From: Archangium lipolyticum
Lineage (GTDB): Bacteria > Myxococcota > Myxococcia > Myxococcales > Myxococcaceae
Reading direction: 5' to 3'
DNA: 64,000 nt
Assembly: GCF_024623785.1 (NCBI RefSeq)
Contig: NZ_JANKBZ010000032.1
Coordinates: 62,001 to 126,000 of the forward strand
Positions 25,799 to 34,697 of this stretch are shown piece after piece. The number at the start of each line of letters is the position of its first letter. Positions within the stretch are counted from its first letter, which is position 1. Made by a program: the position numbers and the translations under genes. The notes beneath the pieces were generated by a model that was not told the DNA's origin, did not search any database, and worked only from the letters and a program-made list of their open reading frames with translations.

Positions 25799-26593
25799 AT
25801 GGTTCCTCTCGTCTTGCTGGGATGTGGCTACACGTTGATACGGTTGGCACTTGTGGAGGCACGGCGCGGGCGCCCGGTGCTGGCGGTGACCCGGGACGAA
25901 GCGCGCCGCGAGGAGCTGTCCCGGGAGGGAGTCCAGCTTCCGTCCCTGGAGGAGGCCGTGGCGTCCGCGAAGGGGGCCCACGTGGTGGTCTCCATCCCAC
26001 CGGAGGCCGGGCTCGATGCCTCCCTCTCCGAGTCCCTGTCGCGCGCTGGACCTGCCCGCCTAGTCTATCTCTCCTCGACGGGCGTCTACGGTGATGCGCG
26101 GGGACACGTGGACGAGTCCACCCCCATCGATACCGCTTCCACGCGCGCCCGGGGCCGCATCGACGCGGAGGCCCACTACCGCCGGCTCGGTGGCATCTCC
26201 CTGCGCATCGCGGGCATCTACGGTCCCGGCCGGGGCCTGCACGAGCGCCTCCGCGCGGGCACGCTCCGCATCCCCGAGAGCGGGGGAGGCCGCATCTCCC
26301 GGGTGCATGTGGAGGATCTGGTGGAGGCCCTCCGGGTGGTGCTGGAGCGGGGCGAGCCGGGAGGCACGTACTGCGTGGCGGACGACCGGCCGGCGACGCA
26401 GGCGGAGACGAGCACCTGGCTGTGCGCGCGGCTCGGGCTGCCGCCCCCACCGGCAGTGCCCCTGACTTCACTCCACGAGTCCCTGCGCGGGGACCGGGCC
26501 ATCTCCAATGCCCGGCTGAAGGCGCTGGGATGGAAGCCGCGCTACCCGGATTTCGTCGCGGGTTTTTCGGCCCTCCTGGACGCCGGAGATTGA
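25799..26593 (+). CDS. NAD(P)-dependent epimerase/dehydratase-like protein
   Basis: 264 residues, atypical short-chain dehydrogenase of the YeeZ type. The N-terminal Rossmann strand is VLLGCGYTLIRLAL with the glycine pattern GxGYxxxR rather than GxxGxxG. The family feature YLSSTGVYGD follows, with an S-T-G-V-Y segment; then RIAGIYGPGRGLHERL and the C-terminal ALGWKPRYPDF. The substrate is not evident, but the family includes nucleotide-sugar and unknown sugar-modifying reductases. Start at ATG 25799. Divergent from the histidine kinase with about 170 bp between. Confidence 0.85.
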   Translation: MVPLVLLGCGYTLIRLALVEARRGRPVLAVTRDEARREELSREGVQLPSLEEAVASAKGAHVVVSIPPEAGLDASLSESLSRAGPARLVYLSSTGVYGDARGHVDESTPIDTASTRARGRIDAEAHYRRLGGISLRIAGIYGPGRGLHERLRAGTLRIPESGGGRISRVHVEDLVEALRVVLERGEPGGTYCVADDRPATQAETSTWLCARLGLPPPPAVPLTSLHESLRGDRAISNARLKALGWKPRYPDFVAGFSALLDAGD

Positions 26594-26720
26594 GCTGACG
26601 GGCCCGATTCCGGCTACTTACGGCGCCTTCTCATTCCATTTCACGACGATGCCACAGGCGCGGTAACAGTTCGCGCGCGCTCCGGTGTTCAAGTTCGCGC
26701 GAGGACGGAGGAAGGGACCG

Positions 26721-27200
26721 TTGGCCATTGACGTGGAAGCCTGCTACCGCCGGTACGGACCGATGGTGCTTCGGCGCTGCCGCTTCCTCCTGCGCGACGA
26801 GGAGAGGGCCGTGGATGCCATGCACGATGTATTCGTCCAGCTGCTCGACCATCAGGAGGCCCTGACGCAGACGGCGCCGTCGAGCCTGTTGCACCGCATG
26901 GCGACGAACGTGTGCCTCAACCGGATGCGCTCGGAGCGCCGGCGCCCGGCGGACGCGGACGAGGAGCTGCTGGTGCGCATCGCCTCGCTGGAGGACCTGG
27001 AGGCGCGCACGGGCGCGTCGGCGGTGCTGGACCGGCTCTTCGGACGCGAGCAGGTGTCCACGCGCACCATCGCCGTGCTGCACCTGGTGGATGGAATGAC
27101 GTACGAGGAAGTGGCGAAGGAGGTGGGCCTCTCCGTCTCCGGCGTCCGCAAGCGCCTGCGCACCTTGCGCTCCCACCTGCAGGAACTGGAGGCCGCCTGA
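26721..27200 (+). CDS. RNA polymerase sigma factor (sigma-70/ECF-like)
   Basis: 159 residues from a TTG at 26721 preceded by GGAGGAAGG; an in-frame GTG at 26685 would add 12 residues. Region 2 is CYRRYGPMVLRRCRFLLRDEE..AMHDVFVQLLDH. Region 4 is TIAVLHLVDGMTYEEVAKEVGLSVSGVRKRLRTLRSHL, with a good helix-turn-helix. The two regions are joined by a short linker as in ECF factors. It is followed after one base by an ActD-like membrane protein, which may restrain it, and then by a caspase-fold gene. I infer that this sigma factor controls its own operon. Confidence 0.9.
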   Translation: MAIDVEACYRRYGPMVLRRCRFLLRDEERAVDAMHDVFVQLLDHQEALTQTAPSSLLHRMATNVCLNRMRSERRRPADADEELLVRIASLEDLEARTGASAVLDRLFGREQVSTRTIAVLHLVDGMTYEEVAKEVGLSVSGVRKRLRTLRSHLQELEAA

Positions 27201-27201
27201 C

Positions 27202-28008
27202 ATGTCCCACCGCACGCCCGATTGGATGCTGGAGCGCATCGCCCTGGGGGAGCTGCCTCCCAAGGAGCTGGCCGCCGCCCGCGCGCGCCTGGCCTCGGAG
27301 CCCGGAGGACTCGAGCGGCTCGCGAAGCTGGAGGCGGATGATGGGGCCACGCTGGCGAAGCTCCCGCCGTCCCAGGTCGCCGCCGAGGTGGCTCGCCGCC
27401 GCCGCGTGGTGGAGGCCTCGCGCTCGGTGGAGGCCCGCTCCACCTCCCGGGGTTGGCTGCCCGCCGTCGCGCTGGGCGCCCCCGTGGCCGCGGGGCTCGC
27501 GCTGATGATGTTCTTCTCCCGGGAAGAGCTGCCCGAGCGGACCCGGCCGGAGGAGGTGGCGCTGCTCGAGACGACGCGCACCAAGGGGCTGGAGCCGAAG
27601 CTGCTCATCCACCGCCAGACGCGCGGCGAGCCCGAGCCGCTCGCGGACGCGGCCCGGGCGAGGCCTGGGGACGTGCTGCAGCTCAGCTACGTGTCCGCGG
27701 GCCGGCCCTACGGCGCGGTGTTGTCCGTCGATGGCCGGGGCTCCGTCACGCTGCACTACCCGGAGTCGCTCACCGGCTCGCTGGCGCTCGCGGGAGGCAC
27801 GGTGTCGCTGTCGAGCGCCTATGAGCTGGACGACGCGCCCCTCTTCGAGCGCTTCTTCTTCGTCACCAGCACCGAGCCCTTCGACCTGAACGCGCTGATG
27901 GACGCGGCGCGCCAGCTGGCCCGCTCCCCCGAGGACGCCCGCCGCGCGCCGCTGTCCCTGCCGGAATCGCTTTCCCAGTCGTCCCTCACCCTGGAGAAGT
28001 CCCCGTGA
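27202..28008 (+). CDS. ActD-like membrane protein, putative anti-sigma factor
   Basis: 268 residues. A hydrophilic N-terminal half (SHRTPDWMLERIALGELPPKEL), which could bind the sigma factor, is followed by one transmembrane helix (LPAVALGAPVAAGLALMMFF, about residues 89-108) and a periplasmic domain (residues ~110-268). The N-terminal ERIALGELPPKE pattern is typical of the myxobacterial ActD-like family and resembles the start of many anti-sigma proteins. It starts one base after the sigma-factor stop, and its end overlaps the caspase gene start (GTGA). No zinc-finger cysteines are present. The anti-sigma role is inferred from gene order and topology. Confidence 0.75.
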   Translation: MSHRTPDWMLERIALGELPPKELAAARARLASEPGGLERLAKLEADDGATLAKLPPSQVAAEVARRRRVVEASRSVEARSTSRGWLPAVALGAPVAAGLALMMFFSREELPERTRPEEVALLETTRTKGLEPKLLIHRQTRGEPEPLADAARARPGDVLQLSYVSAGRPYGAVLSVDGRGSVTLHYPESLTGSLALAGGTVSLSSAYELDDAPLFERFFFVTSTEPFDLNALMDAARQLARSPEDARRAPLSLPESLSQSSLTLEKSP

Positions 28009-30101
28009 AGCGAGCGCTCTTCGTCTCCCTGCTGCTCCTTCCCCTCCTGGCCTCCGCCGCCGCGCCGGACGCGGGCCCGGTGCCGGTGCGGCGCTTCGCG
28101 CTGCTGGTGGGCGTCAATGACGGTGGCCCCAGCCGCGTGCGCCTGCGCTACGCCATCTCCGACGCGAAGGCCGTGAGCCAGGTGCTCGGCGAGCTCGGCG
28201 GGGTGCTGCCCGGAGATCGCATCCTGGTGCTGGACGCGGACCGCGCGGGGCTGGAGGACGGGATGAACCGCCTCCGGCGGATGATCGACGCGGCGAAGTC
28301 CTCCGGCGGGCGCACCGAGGCGCTCCTCTATTACTCGGGCCACTCGGACGAGGAGGGCCTGATGCTGAAGCAGGACCGCTTCTCGTACCGGGAGCTGCGC
28401 CAGGCGTTGAACGCGCTGCCGGCGGACGTGCGCATCGCCATCCTGGACTCGTGCGCGTCCGGAGCGATGGCGCGGCAGAAGGGTGGGGTGCGGCGGCCGG
28501 CCTTCCTGGTGGACGCGTCGGCGTCCGTGCGGGGGCACGCCATCCTCACCTCGTCCTCGGAGGACGAGGTGTCCCAGGAGTCGGACCGCATCGGCGGCTC
28601 GTACTTCACGCACAACCTGGTGTCGGGCCTGCGCGGCGCGGCGGACCTGAGCGGGGACGGGCGGGTGACGCTCAACGAGGCGTACCAGTTCGCCTTCCAC
28701 GAGACGCTCGCGCGCACGGAGAAGACGCGGTCCGGCGCGCAGCATCCGGCGTATGACATCGACCTGGCCGGTTCGGGCGACCTGGTGATGACCGAGCTGC
28801 GCACGAACACGGCGGGCCTCGTGCTGGCGGGCCCGCTCGATGGCCGGCTCTACGTGCGTGACGCGCCGGGCAACCTGGTGGTGGAGCTGGAGAAGCGGGC
28901 GGGACGTCCCACCGAGCTGGCCCTCCCACCCGGCCAGTACACGGTGACGCGCGAGCGGGAGGGGGCGGGCTCACGGGCGGCCTTCGCGCTCGCGGAGGGC
29001 CGGCGCACCTCGCTGGGCGAGAGCGACTTCTCCGGGATGGCGGGCGAGCCCACCGTGTCGCGCGGAGGGGGCGGGATGGCGGTGGAGGCCCCGGCGCGGC
29101 AGAGCTCGCGCCGGTTCCTCAACGTGGGCCTGGTGCCGCTGGTGCAGACGAACTCCGTGCTGGATGGCCCGGTGGACAACGACCTGTCGCTCTCCCTGCT
29201 CGTGGGCAGCTCGGCGCGGCTGAGCGGCGTGGCGTTCGCCATCCTCGGCCACTGGGCCACGGACGGCGTGTCGGGCGTGCAGCTCTCGACGTTGGCCAAC
29301 GTGTCCGGCTCGGAGGTCCGCGGACTGCAGTCCTCCGTGGGGGCGAACTGGGCCTCGGGGAGTGTCCTCGGGGGACAGGCCTCGGTGGGCTTCAATCGGG
29401 CCGGAGGGGATTTCACCGGCCTCCAGGCCTCGGTGGGCGCCAACCTCGTCCACGGCCGGATGCGCGGCTTCCAGGGGGCGACGGCCGTGAACTGGGCGTC
29501 GATGGCCGAGGGTGTGCAGCTCTCCCTCGTCAACGTGGGAGGGGACGTGTCGGGCGCGCAGGTGGGCCTCCTCAACATCGCCCGTCGCATGAAGGGCCTT
29601 CAGTTCGGGCTCGTCAACGTGTCGAGCGACATGGATGGCATTCCCTTCGGGTTGGTCAGCGTGGCGGGAAATGGCCTGTTCCGCGTCGAGGTGACCGGGA
29701 GCGATCTGCACCCCCTCGACGTGGCGTTCAAGCTGGGCAGCAAGTCCTTCTACACGGTGTTCATGGGCGGCTACGGCACGCTGGTGGGGGGCGAGGCGCG
29801 CTGGTCGACGGGCCTGGGCTTCGGTGGGCACGTGTCGTTCGACCGCTGGTTCGTCGACCTTGACGCGGTGGGTCGCAGCGTCTTCGTGGGCAGGGCCACG
29901 GAGAGCAATTCCCTGCTGGCCCAGCTCCGGCTCCTCGGCGGCTTCCAGGTGGCGCCGCGCTTCGCGGTGATCGCCGGCCCCACGTTCAACACCGCCATCG
30001 CGCTCGACGGGAAGCCGATGCAGAAGATGAGCTTCATGTCCGGTGAAGTCCGGGGCGAGCTGGAGATGTGGCCCGGGTTCCAGGTGGGCATGCGCTTCTA
30101 G
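28005..30101 (+). CDS. Secreted caspase-like (peptidase C14) protein with surface-repeat C-terminus
   Basis: 698 residues, GTG start overlapping the previous stop. Signal peptide 1-20. Residues ~28-260 form a caspase/metacaspase-like domain with the catalytic pair intact: His113 in YYSGHSDEEG and Cys150 in ILDSCASGA. An EF-hand-like loop, DLSGDGRVTLNEAY, follows within it and could bind calcium. A linker with a small beta domain (about 265-345) leads to a repeated region (~400-555). Its units of about 20 residues are rich in G-x-N/Q: GLQSSVGANWASG, GLQASVGANLVHG and GLQFGLVNVSSDM. These resemble bacterial surface-repeat barrels. A predicted outer-membrane or surface-linked cysteine protease, probably Arg/Lys-specific like other bacterial members. 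Confidence 0.9.
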   Translation: MKRALFVSLLLLPLLASAAAPDAGPVPVRRFALLVGVNDGGPSRVRLRYAISDAKAVSQVLGELGGVLPGDRILVLDADRAGLEDGMNRLRRMIDAAKSSGGRTEALLYYSGHSDEEGLMLKQDRFSYRELRQALNALPADVRIAILDSCASGAMARQKGGVRRPAFLVDASASVRGHAILTSSSEDEVSQESDRIGGSYFTHNLVSGLRGAADLSGDGRVTLNEAYQFAFHETLARTEKTRSGAQHPAYDIDLAGSGDLVMTELRTNTAGLVLAGPLDGRLYVRDAPGNLVVELEKRAGRPTELALPPGQYTVTREREGAGSRAAFALAEGRRTSLGESDFSGMAGEPTVSRGGGGMAVEAPARQSSRRFLNVGLVPLVQTNSVLDGPVDNDLSLSLLVGSSARLSGVAFAILGHWATDGVSGVQLSTLANVSGSEVRGLQSSVGANWASGSVLGGQASVGFNRAGGDFTGLQASVGANLVHGRMRGFQGATAVNWASMAEGVQLSLVNVGGDVSGAQVGLLNIARRMKGLQFGLVNVSSDMDGIPFGLVSVAGNGLFRVEVTGSDLHPLDVAFKLGSKSFYTVFMGGYGTLVGGEARWSTGLGFGGHVSFDRWFVDLDAVGRSVFVGRATESNSLLAQLRLLGGFQVAPRFAVIAGPTFNTAIALDGKPMQKMSFMSGEVRGELEMWPGFQVGMRF

Positions 30102-30206
30102 GTTTCCCGTTGCGCGAAGGGCCCCCCGACCTGTCAGGCTGTCTCATCCGGCGATAGAATGTGCCGGTGAGCACGGGCCGGCACGGAGCCGGCGGGAAGG
30201 GGGCAT

Positions 30207-30794
30207 ATGTCCAATCTGCTAGCGGCATTCAACGAGGGCGTGAGCCACTCGATGTCCGGCAACCACCAGGCCGCGATCCAGGTCTTCGACCGCCTTTTGG
30301 AGCAGGACCCCAGTGATGTGCTGGCGCTGAGCGCCAAGGGCTCCTCCCTGGTGAGTCTGGGGCGTCCGCGCGAGGCGCTGAAGTGCTTCGAGCGCGCCAT
30401 CGATCTGGATCCGGAGACGGCCGAGCACTACCGCAACGCGGCCATCTGCCAGCTCGAGCTGGACGAGCCGGAGGCGGCCAGGGGTCTGCTGGAGGAGGCG
30501 CTTCAGCTCAACACGGAGAAGGCCTGGCGCGAGGGCACGGCGGTGGAGATCGCCAGCCTGGGCGAGGCGCTCCTGACGGAGTCGGGCAAGCACCGCACCC
30601 GGGGCATCGGCCTGACGGGCAAGGCGCGCTACCGCCACGCGCGCCACGTGCTGGAGATGGCGCTGGAGCTGCACCCGGGACTGGCGGAGGCGGCCAGGGC
30701 CCTGGCGGATGTCTGGGCGCACCTCGGGGACACCGAGAAGCGCGATCAGTACACCCAGCTGGCGGGCCGGCTGCTGCGCAGCGTCGCCAGCTGA
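30207..30794 (+). CDS. Tetratricopeptide-repeat protein
   Basis: 195 residues, made almost wholly of TPR helices. Units include GNHQAAIQVFDRLLEQDPSDVLAL, GRPREALKCFERAIDLDPETAEHY and DEPEAARGLLEEALQLN, with two more diverged units near the C-terminus. No signal peptide and no catalytic domain, so a cytoplasmic scaffold is expected. The ATG at 30207 follows GGAAGGGGG. Convergent with the acetyltransferase gene, with the stop codons 1 bp apart. Confidence 0.88.
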   Translation: MSNLLAAFNEGVSHSMSGNHQAAIQVFDRLLEQDPSDVLALSAKGSSLVSLGRPREALKCFERAIDLDPETAEHYRNAAICQLELDEPEAARGLLEEALQLNTEKAWREGTAVEIASLGEALLTESGKHRTRGIGLTGKARYRHARHVLEMALELHPGLAEAARALADVWAHLGDTEKRDQYTQLAGRLLRSVAS

Positions 30795-30795
30795 T

Positions 30796-31239
30796 TCAGA
30801 GGGCCCGCCACATGAGGTAGTGCGGGCCGATGCCGGCGAGCTCGAACTCCCCACCCTCCACGGTGAAGCCCAGCCGCCGGTAGAAACCCGCGGCCGTCGT
30901 GCGCGCGTTGCACCACAGCCGGGTGCCGCCATGACGCGCCGCGTGATCGATGCAGGCCTGTAGAAGGGCGGCGCCATTGCCCCGGCCCTGTTCGTGGGCG
31001 AGCACGGCCATGCCCCGCAGGCGCCACTCGGAGGGGGACTTCGAGCCCGGTTGGGGCTCGCGGTAGAGCGAGGCCACTCCGAGCTGCTGTCCCTCCACAT
31101 ACAGTCCCAGGTGGAGGGTGTCCGGAGCGTCATCCCCCGGGTAGACCAGCTCCTCGGGGCGCTGGTGAGGGCGGAGCACGACGTGGCGGAGGTGGCGGGT
31201 CTCGGCCGCGGAGATGGGGCGGATCTCGTACGGGGGCAT
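30796..31239 (-). CDS. GNAT-family N-acetyltransferase
   Basis: 147 residues from the ATG giving MPPYEIRPISAAETRHLR. The acetyl-CoA-binding motif is seen as LRGMAVLAHEQGRGNGAALLQACIDHA (Q/R-x-x-G-x-G/A pattern), with the following NARTTAAGFYRRLGF segment. The fold and length are normal for small-molecule or protein acetyltransferases; the substrate is not predictable. It is divergent from the ECF sigma gene, with a short A/T-rich stretch (ggaaaaataggggaaataat) between them that probably contains promoters. Confidence 0.9.
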   Translation of the reverse strand: MPPYEIRPISAAETRHLRHVVLRPHQRPEELVYPGDDAPDTLHLGLYVEGQQLGVASLYREPQPGSKSPSEWRLRGMAVLAHEQGRGNGAALLQACIDHAARHGGTRLWCNARTTAAGFYRRLGFTVEGGEFELAGIGPHYLMWRAL

Positions 31240-31367
31240 GGGGTGGATTCTTCCGGAGGGGCGGAAAAATAGGGGAAATAATTCTCGGGTATGCCGCCAG
31301 CGGGGCTCGTGCGTCCTCTCCTGTGGAAACCGGGCAACGAGGTCCAACCTTGAAGGGCACCGCCATC

Positions 31368-31901
31368 ATGGACGAGACGCCGCTGGGAGCGAGGGTCACC
31401 CCCCTCGACTTCGACGCGCTCGTGGAGCGCGAGCAGGCCGCCCTCCTGCGGCTGGCGCGGCGCCTCGTCTGGGACGGGGAGGAGGCGAGGGACCTGGTCC
31501 AGGCCACCCTGGCGGATGCCTACGAGAAGCGTCACACCCTGCGGGACGCCGGGGCCGGCCCCGCCTGGCTGCGGCGCATCCTCGTCTCACGCGCCATGGG
31601 CCTGCTGCGCCGGCGCCGGGTGTGGAGCGTCGTCCGGGAGGTGTTGGACCTGGGCCCGGCCCCACAACCCTCGCCGGAGGAGAGCTTCGCGGGGGTCGAG
31701 CGTTGGCGCGCCTTCGGCCGGGCCCTGCGGACGCTCCCGGCCCAGCAGGCCACGGCCTTCTCCCTCCGCTACCTGGAGGGGCTCGACCTCGATGCCATCG
31801 CCGACGCCATGAACGTCGCCCGCGGCACCGTCCGCATCCATCTCTACCGGGCGCTCCAGAAGCTCAAGGCCGCTGACGCCCTCCAAGGAGACACCCCATG
31901 A
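31368..31901 (+). CDS. ECF-family RNA polymerase sigma factor
   Basis: 177 residues. Region 2: FDALVEREQAALLRLARRLVWDGEEARDLVQATLADAYEKRHTL. Region 4: LPAQQATAFSLRYLEGLDLDAIADAMNVARGTVRIHLYRALQKLK. The stop overlaps the next start (ATGA). The next gene encodes a zinc-finger anti-sigma factor and the one after a periplasmic Spy/CnrX-like protein, forming a typical envelope-stress sensing module. ATG 31368 is preferred over an upstream GTG (31323) because it matches the family N-terminus. Confidence 0.92.
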   Translation: MDETPLGARVTPLDFDALVEREQAALLRLARRLVWDGEEARDLVQATLADAYEKRHTLRDAGAGPAWLRRILVSRAMGLLRRRRVWSVVREVLDLGPAPQPSPEESFAGVERWRAFGRALRTLPAQQATAFSLRYLEGLDLDAIADAMNVARGTVRIHLYRALQKLKAADALQGDTP

Positions 31902-32473
31902 GCTGCCAGGACTTCACCGCGGCCCTCCTGGACGAGCGACTGCCCCGGCCTCCGGGCCTCCAGGCCCACCTGGAGCAGTGCGCCGGATGCCGGGCCCTCG
32001 CCGGCCTCCATGCGTCCGCCGCCTCGCTCCGCCTGCCCGAGCCACCGGCTCCGGCCACCGTCCCGCGCGAGGCCATCCTCGGCGAGGTGCGCCGCCGCCA
32101 GCACTTCCGCCGCGGGGTGGCCAGTGCCGCCGCCACCGCCGCCGTGGCCCTGCTGGTGCTGCTCGTTCCACCCCGGGCGGTGACGCCGGTGTCCGAGGAG
32201 GGCGGGCCCGTGGTGGGCGGCCCGGTCGAGGGCTCCCTGCGGGTCGAGCAGCCCGTGCGGACGGCGCCGGCCGCGCGGGGCGAGGTCCTCTCGCTCGGGG
32301 CGCTGTTCGACGAGGTGCACGGCTACACGCGCACCAACCCGAGCGTCGGGGACGCGATGTACCAGCCGTTCGGGATGCTCGCGGTCTGGGTGCGTCCGCC
32401 GGACGCCACGGCGCTCGACGCCGAGCCCTTCCAGACGGCCCTCGCGGCCTTCCATGTCTCGCGGTCGCAGTGA
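31898..32473 (+). CDS. Zinc-finger anti-sigma factor
   Basis: 191 residues. The N-terminus carries the zinc-binding anti-sigma pattern (Cys3, His25, Cys29 and Cys32: SCQDF ... AHLEQCAGC), as in ZAS/zf-HC2 proteins. One membrane helix lies near residues 72-90 (GVASAAATAAVALLVLLVP), and a periplasmic domain follows. The start overlaps the sigma gene stop by 4 bp. It should hold the sigma factor at the inner membrane until an envelope signal is received, possibly through the product of the next gene. Confidence 0.88.
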   Translation: MSCQDFTAALLDERLPRPPGLQAHLEQCAGCRALAGLHASAASLRLPEPPAPATVPREAILGEVRRRQHFRRGVASAAATAAVALLVLLVPPRAVTPVSEEGGPVVGGPVEGSLRVEQPVRTAPAARGEVLSLGALFDEVHGYTRTNPSVGDAMYQPFGMLAVWVRPPDATALDAEPFQTALAAFHVSRSQ

Positions 32474-32499
32474 ACCGAAGTAATGAAAGGAGCCGTACC

Positions 32500-33099
32500 A
32501 TGATGAAGAAGCTGATGTGCGCCCTCGTGGTCCTCACCGCCGTGCCCGCGCTCGCCGAGGACAAGCAGGAGAAGCAGGACGTGCGCGTCTTCGTGCACGG
32601 TCCGCACGCCGCGCACGGTGGGATGGGCGTGGCGCCCATTCCTCCGCATCCCCCGATGCCGCCCTCGGCCCCGCTGGCGCCTCCGTCCTTCGGGATTCCC
32701 GCGGAGGTGGCGGCGAAGATCGGCCTGCCGCAGAACCTGGTGCAGAAGGTCCAGGATCTGTCCTTCGAGGCCAATGACGCGCTGATCGGCCTGGAGGCGG
32801 ATCTGAAGAGGGCCCAGCTGAACCTGGAGCGCGAGCTGCGCCAGGCGAGCCCCAACGAGGGCACGGTGAAGGACCTGGTGGAGAAGGTGGGCCGCGCGGA
32901 GACGGCGGTGAGGCAGAACCGGGTGGGCTTGATGGTGGCCATCAAGAAGACGTTGGGCCCCGACTACTGGCAGAAGCTGGAGGCGGAGATGCCCCTGGGG
33001 ATGGGAGGGGCCTTCCAGAGGCACTTCCGCCTCGAGCGGCGGATGGTGGCGCCTCCGGCCCCCGCCCAGGAGAGCCAGGGGCAGGGCGGCAAGCGCTGA
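32500..33099 (+). CDS. Periplasmic Spy/CnrX-like protein
   Basis: 199 residues. Signal peptide (KKLMCALVVLTAVPALA). The mature N-terminus is His/Pro/Gly-rich (VHGPHAAHGGMGVAPIPPHPPMPP), which could bind metal. Then comes a long helical segment (about residues 65-150) like the periplasmic heavy-metal sensor or Spy chaperone families, with a YWQKLEAEM segment near the end. The AAAGGAG ribosome site decides the ATG. It follows the sigma/anti-sigma pair by 26 bp. By analogy with CnrX/CnrY/CnrH it may sense metals or misfolded proteins and relieve the anti-sigma; that is inference. Confidence 0.8.
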   Translation: MMKKLMCALVVLTAVPALAEDKQEKQDVRVFVHGPHAAHGGMGVAPIPPHPPMPPSAPLAPPSFGIPAEVAAKIGLPQNLVQKVQDLSFEANDALIGLEADLKRAQLNLERELRQASPNEGTVKDLVEKVGRAETAVRQNRVGLMVAIKKTLGPDYWQKLEAEMPLGMGGAFQRHFRLERRMVAPPAPAQESQGQGGKR

Positions 33100-33162
33100 C
33101 GGTCCCACACTCCGCACCCGGGTCCCTCGCATCCCCCTGGCCAGAAGGCCATAGTTCAGGGC

Positions 33163-34623
33163 ATGGACGCGGACAAGAAGGACCAACTGGATGCGGATGC
33201 GGCCCAGCTGCAACGGCTGGGATACGCGCAGCAGTTGCTGCGTGACATGGGCGGCTTCTCCAACTTCGCCGTCTCCTTCTCCATCATCTCCATTCTCACG
33301 GGAGCGGTGACGCTCTATGGCCATGGCCTGCGCTTCGGCGGGCCATTCGTCATGGCGGTGGGCTGGCCGTTGGTGGCGGTGATGACGCTGACGGTGGCGG
33401 CGAGCCTGGCGCAGCTGGCCTCCTCGTTCCCGACGGCGGGGGCGCTCTATCACTGGTCGGCCATGCTGGGAGGCCCGCGGGTGGGCTTCTTCACGGCGTG
33501 GCTGAACACCATCGGCCAGTTCGCGATTACAGCGGGCATCGACTACGGGCTGGCGGAGTTCGTGGCGGACATGTTGGGGTGGCCGAGGGAGTCGCGGAGC
33601 CACGTGCTGTCACTGTACGCGGCCATCCTGCTGTCACACGCCATCCTCAACCACGTGGGCGTGCGCGCGGTGGCGCTGCTCAACAACGTGTCGGCCTGGT
33701 ACCACGTGGCGGGCGTGGCGGTGGTGATTGGAGCGCTGGTGGCCTTCGCGCCCAAGCAGGATCCGGGCTTCCTGCTCACGCGCTTCACCACGGAGGGCAA
33801 CGTCTACGCGTACACCTTCCTGATCGGCCTGTTGCAGGCGCAGTGGACGTTCACGGGCTACGACGCGAGCGCCCACGTCTCCGAGGAGACGATGGATCCG
33901 ACGCGCAACGCGCCCTGGGGCATCTTCCTGTCGGTGGCGGTGAGCGCGGTGGTGGGGTACGCGCTGCTGGTGGGGGTGACGCTGGCGATTGGAGATCTGC
34001 CGGCCGCGGCGGCCGCGCCCAACCCCTTCCTGCACGTGCTGCGCGAGTCCCTGGGGCCGGCGCTCGGCGGGGCGCTGGTGTGGATCGCGATCGGGGCCAT
34101 GTGGTTCTGCGGGCTGTCCTCGGTGACGTCCAACTCGCGAATGCTCTTCGCGTTCGCGCGGGACGGGGGGCTGCCGGCCTCGGCGCACCTGGCGAGTGTG
34201 TCGCCCCGCTTCCGGAGCCCGCACGTGGCCATCTGGGTGTCGGTGGCGGCGGCCTTCGTGGTGGCCATCTGGAGTGGGGCCTACGCGGCCATGGTGGCGC
34301 TGAGCACGCTGGCCCTGTACGCCTCGTACGCACTGCCAGTGCTGGTGGGCCTGCTGGCGCGGAGAAACGGGACCTGGTCGCACCAGGGGCCGTGGGACCT
34401 GGGACGCTTCTCCACGCTGGTGAACGTGGTGGCGCTGGGGTGGTGCGCGGTGGTGATGGTGCTCTTCGTCCTGCCGCCCAACGAGCTGGCCGGGTACACG
34501 TTCGCCGGGGCGCTGGCCCTGCTGACTGTCTACTGGGTGGCATTCCAGCGGCATACCTTCGTGGGACCGAAGGTGACATTGCTCGCTCCGTCTCCAGTCA
34601 TCGAGGCAAGTTCGGGGAAATGA
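33163..34623 (+). CDS. APC-superfamily amino-acid permease
   Basis: 486 residues with about 12 membrane helices. The N-terminal signature LLRDMGGFSNFAVSFSIISILTG matches the amino acid/choline (ACT) and GABA permease group. Further features are FPTAGALYHWSAMLGGPRVGFFTAWLN, FTGYDASAHVSEET and FAFARDGGLPASAHLASV. It imports amino acids or amines by proton symport in the inner membrane; the substrate is unknown. It appears monocistronic. Confidence 0.92.
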   Translation: MDADKKDQLDADAAQLQRLGYAQQLLRDMGGFSNFAVSFSIISILTGAVTLYGHGLRFGGPFVMAVGWPLVAVMTLTVAASLAQLASSFPTAGALYHWSAMLGGPRVGFFTAWLNTIGQFAITAGIDYGLAEFVADMLGWPRESRSHVLSLYAAILLSHAILNHVGVRAVALLNNVSAWYHVAGVAVVIGALVAFAPKQDPGFLLTRFTTEGNVYAYTFLIGLLQAQWTFTGYDASAHVSEETMDPTRNAPWGIFLSVAVSAVVGYALLVGVTLAIGDLPAAAAAPNPFLHVLRESLGPALGGALVWIAIGAMWFCGLSSVTSNSRMLFAFARDGGLPASAHLASVSPRFRSPHVAIWVSVAAAFVVAIWSGAYAAMVALSTLALYASYALPVLVGLLARRNGTWSHQGPWDLGRFSTLVNVVALGWCAVVMVLFVLPPNELAGYTFAGALALLTVYWVAFQRHTFVGPKVTLLAPSPVIEASSGK

Positions 34624-34697
34624 GTCCGGGCGCGATCTGCTAGGAACGCGTAGGAACACAGGGAGAGAGTGCCCTTCCGAATCGGAGCCGCATCCAT

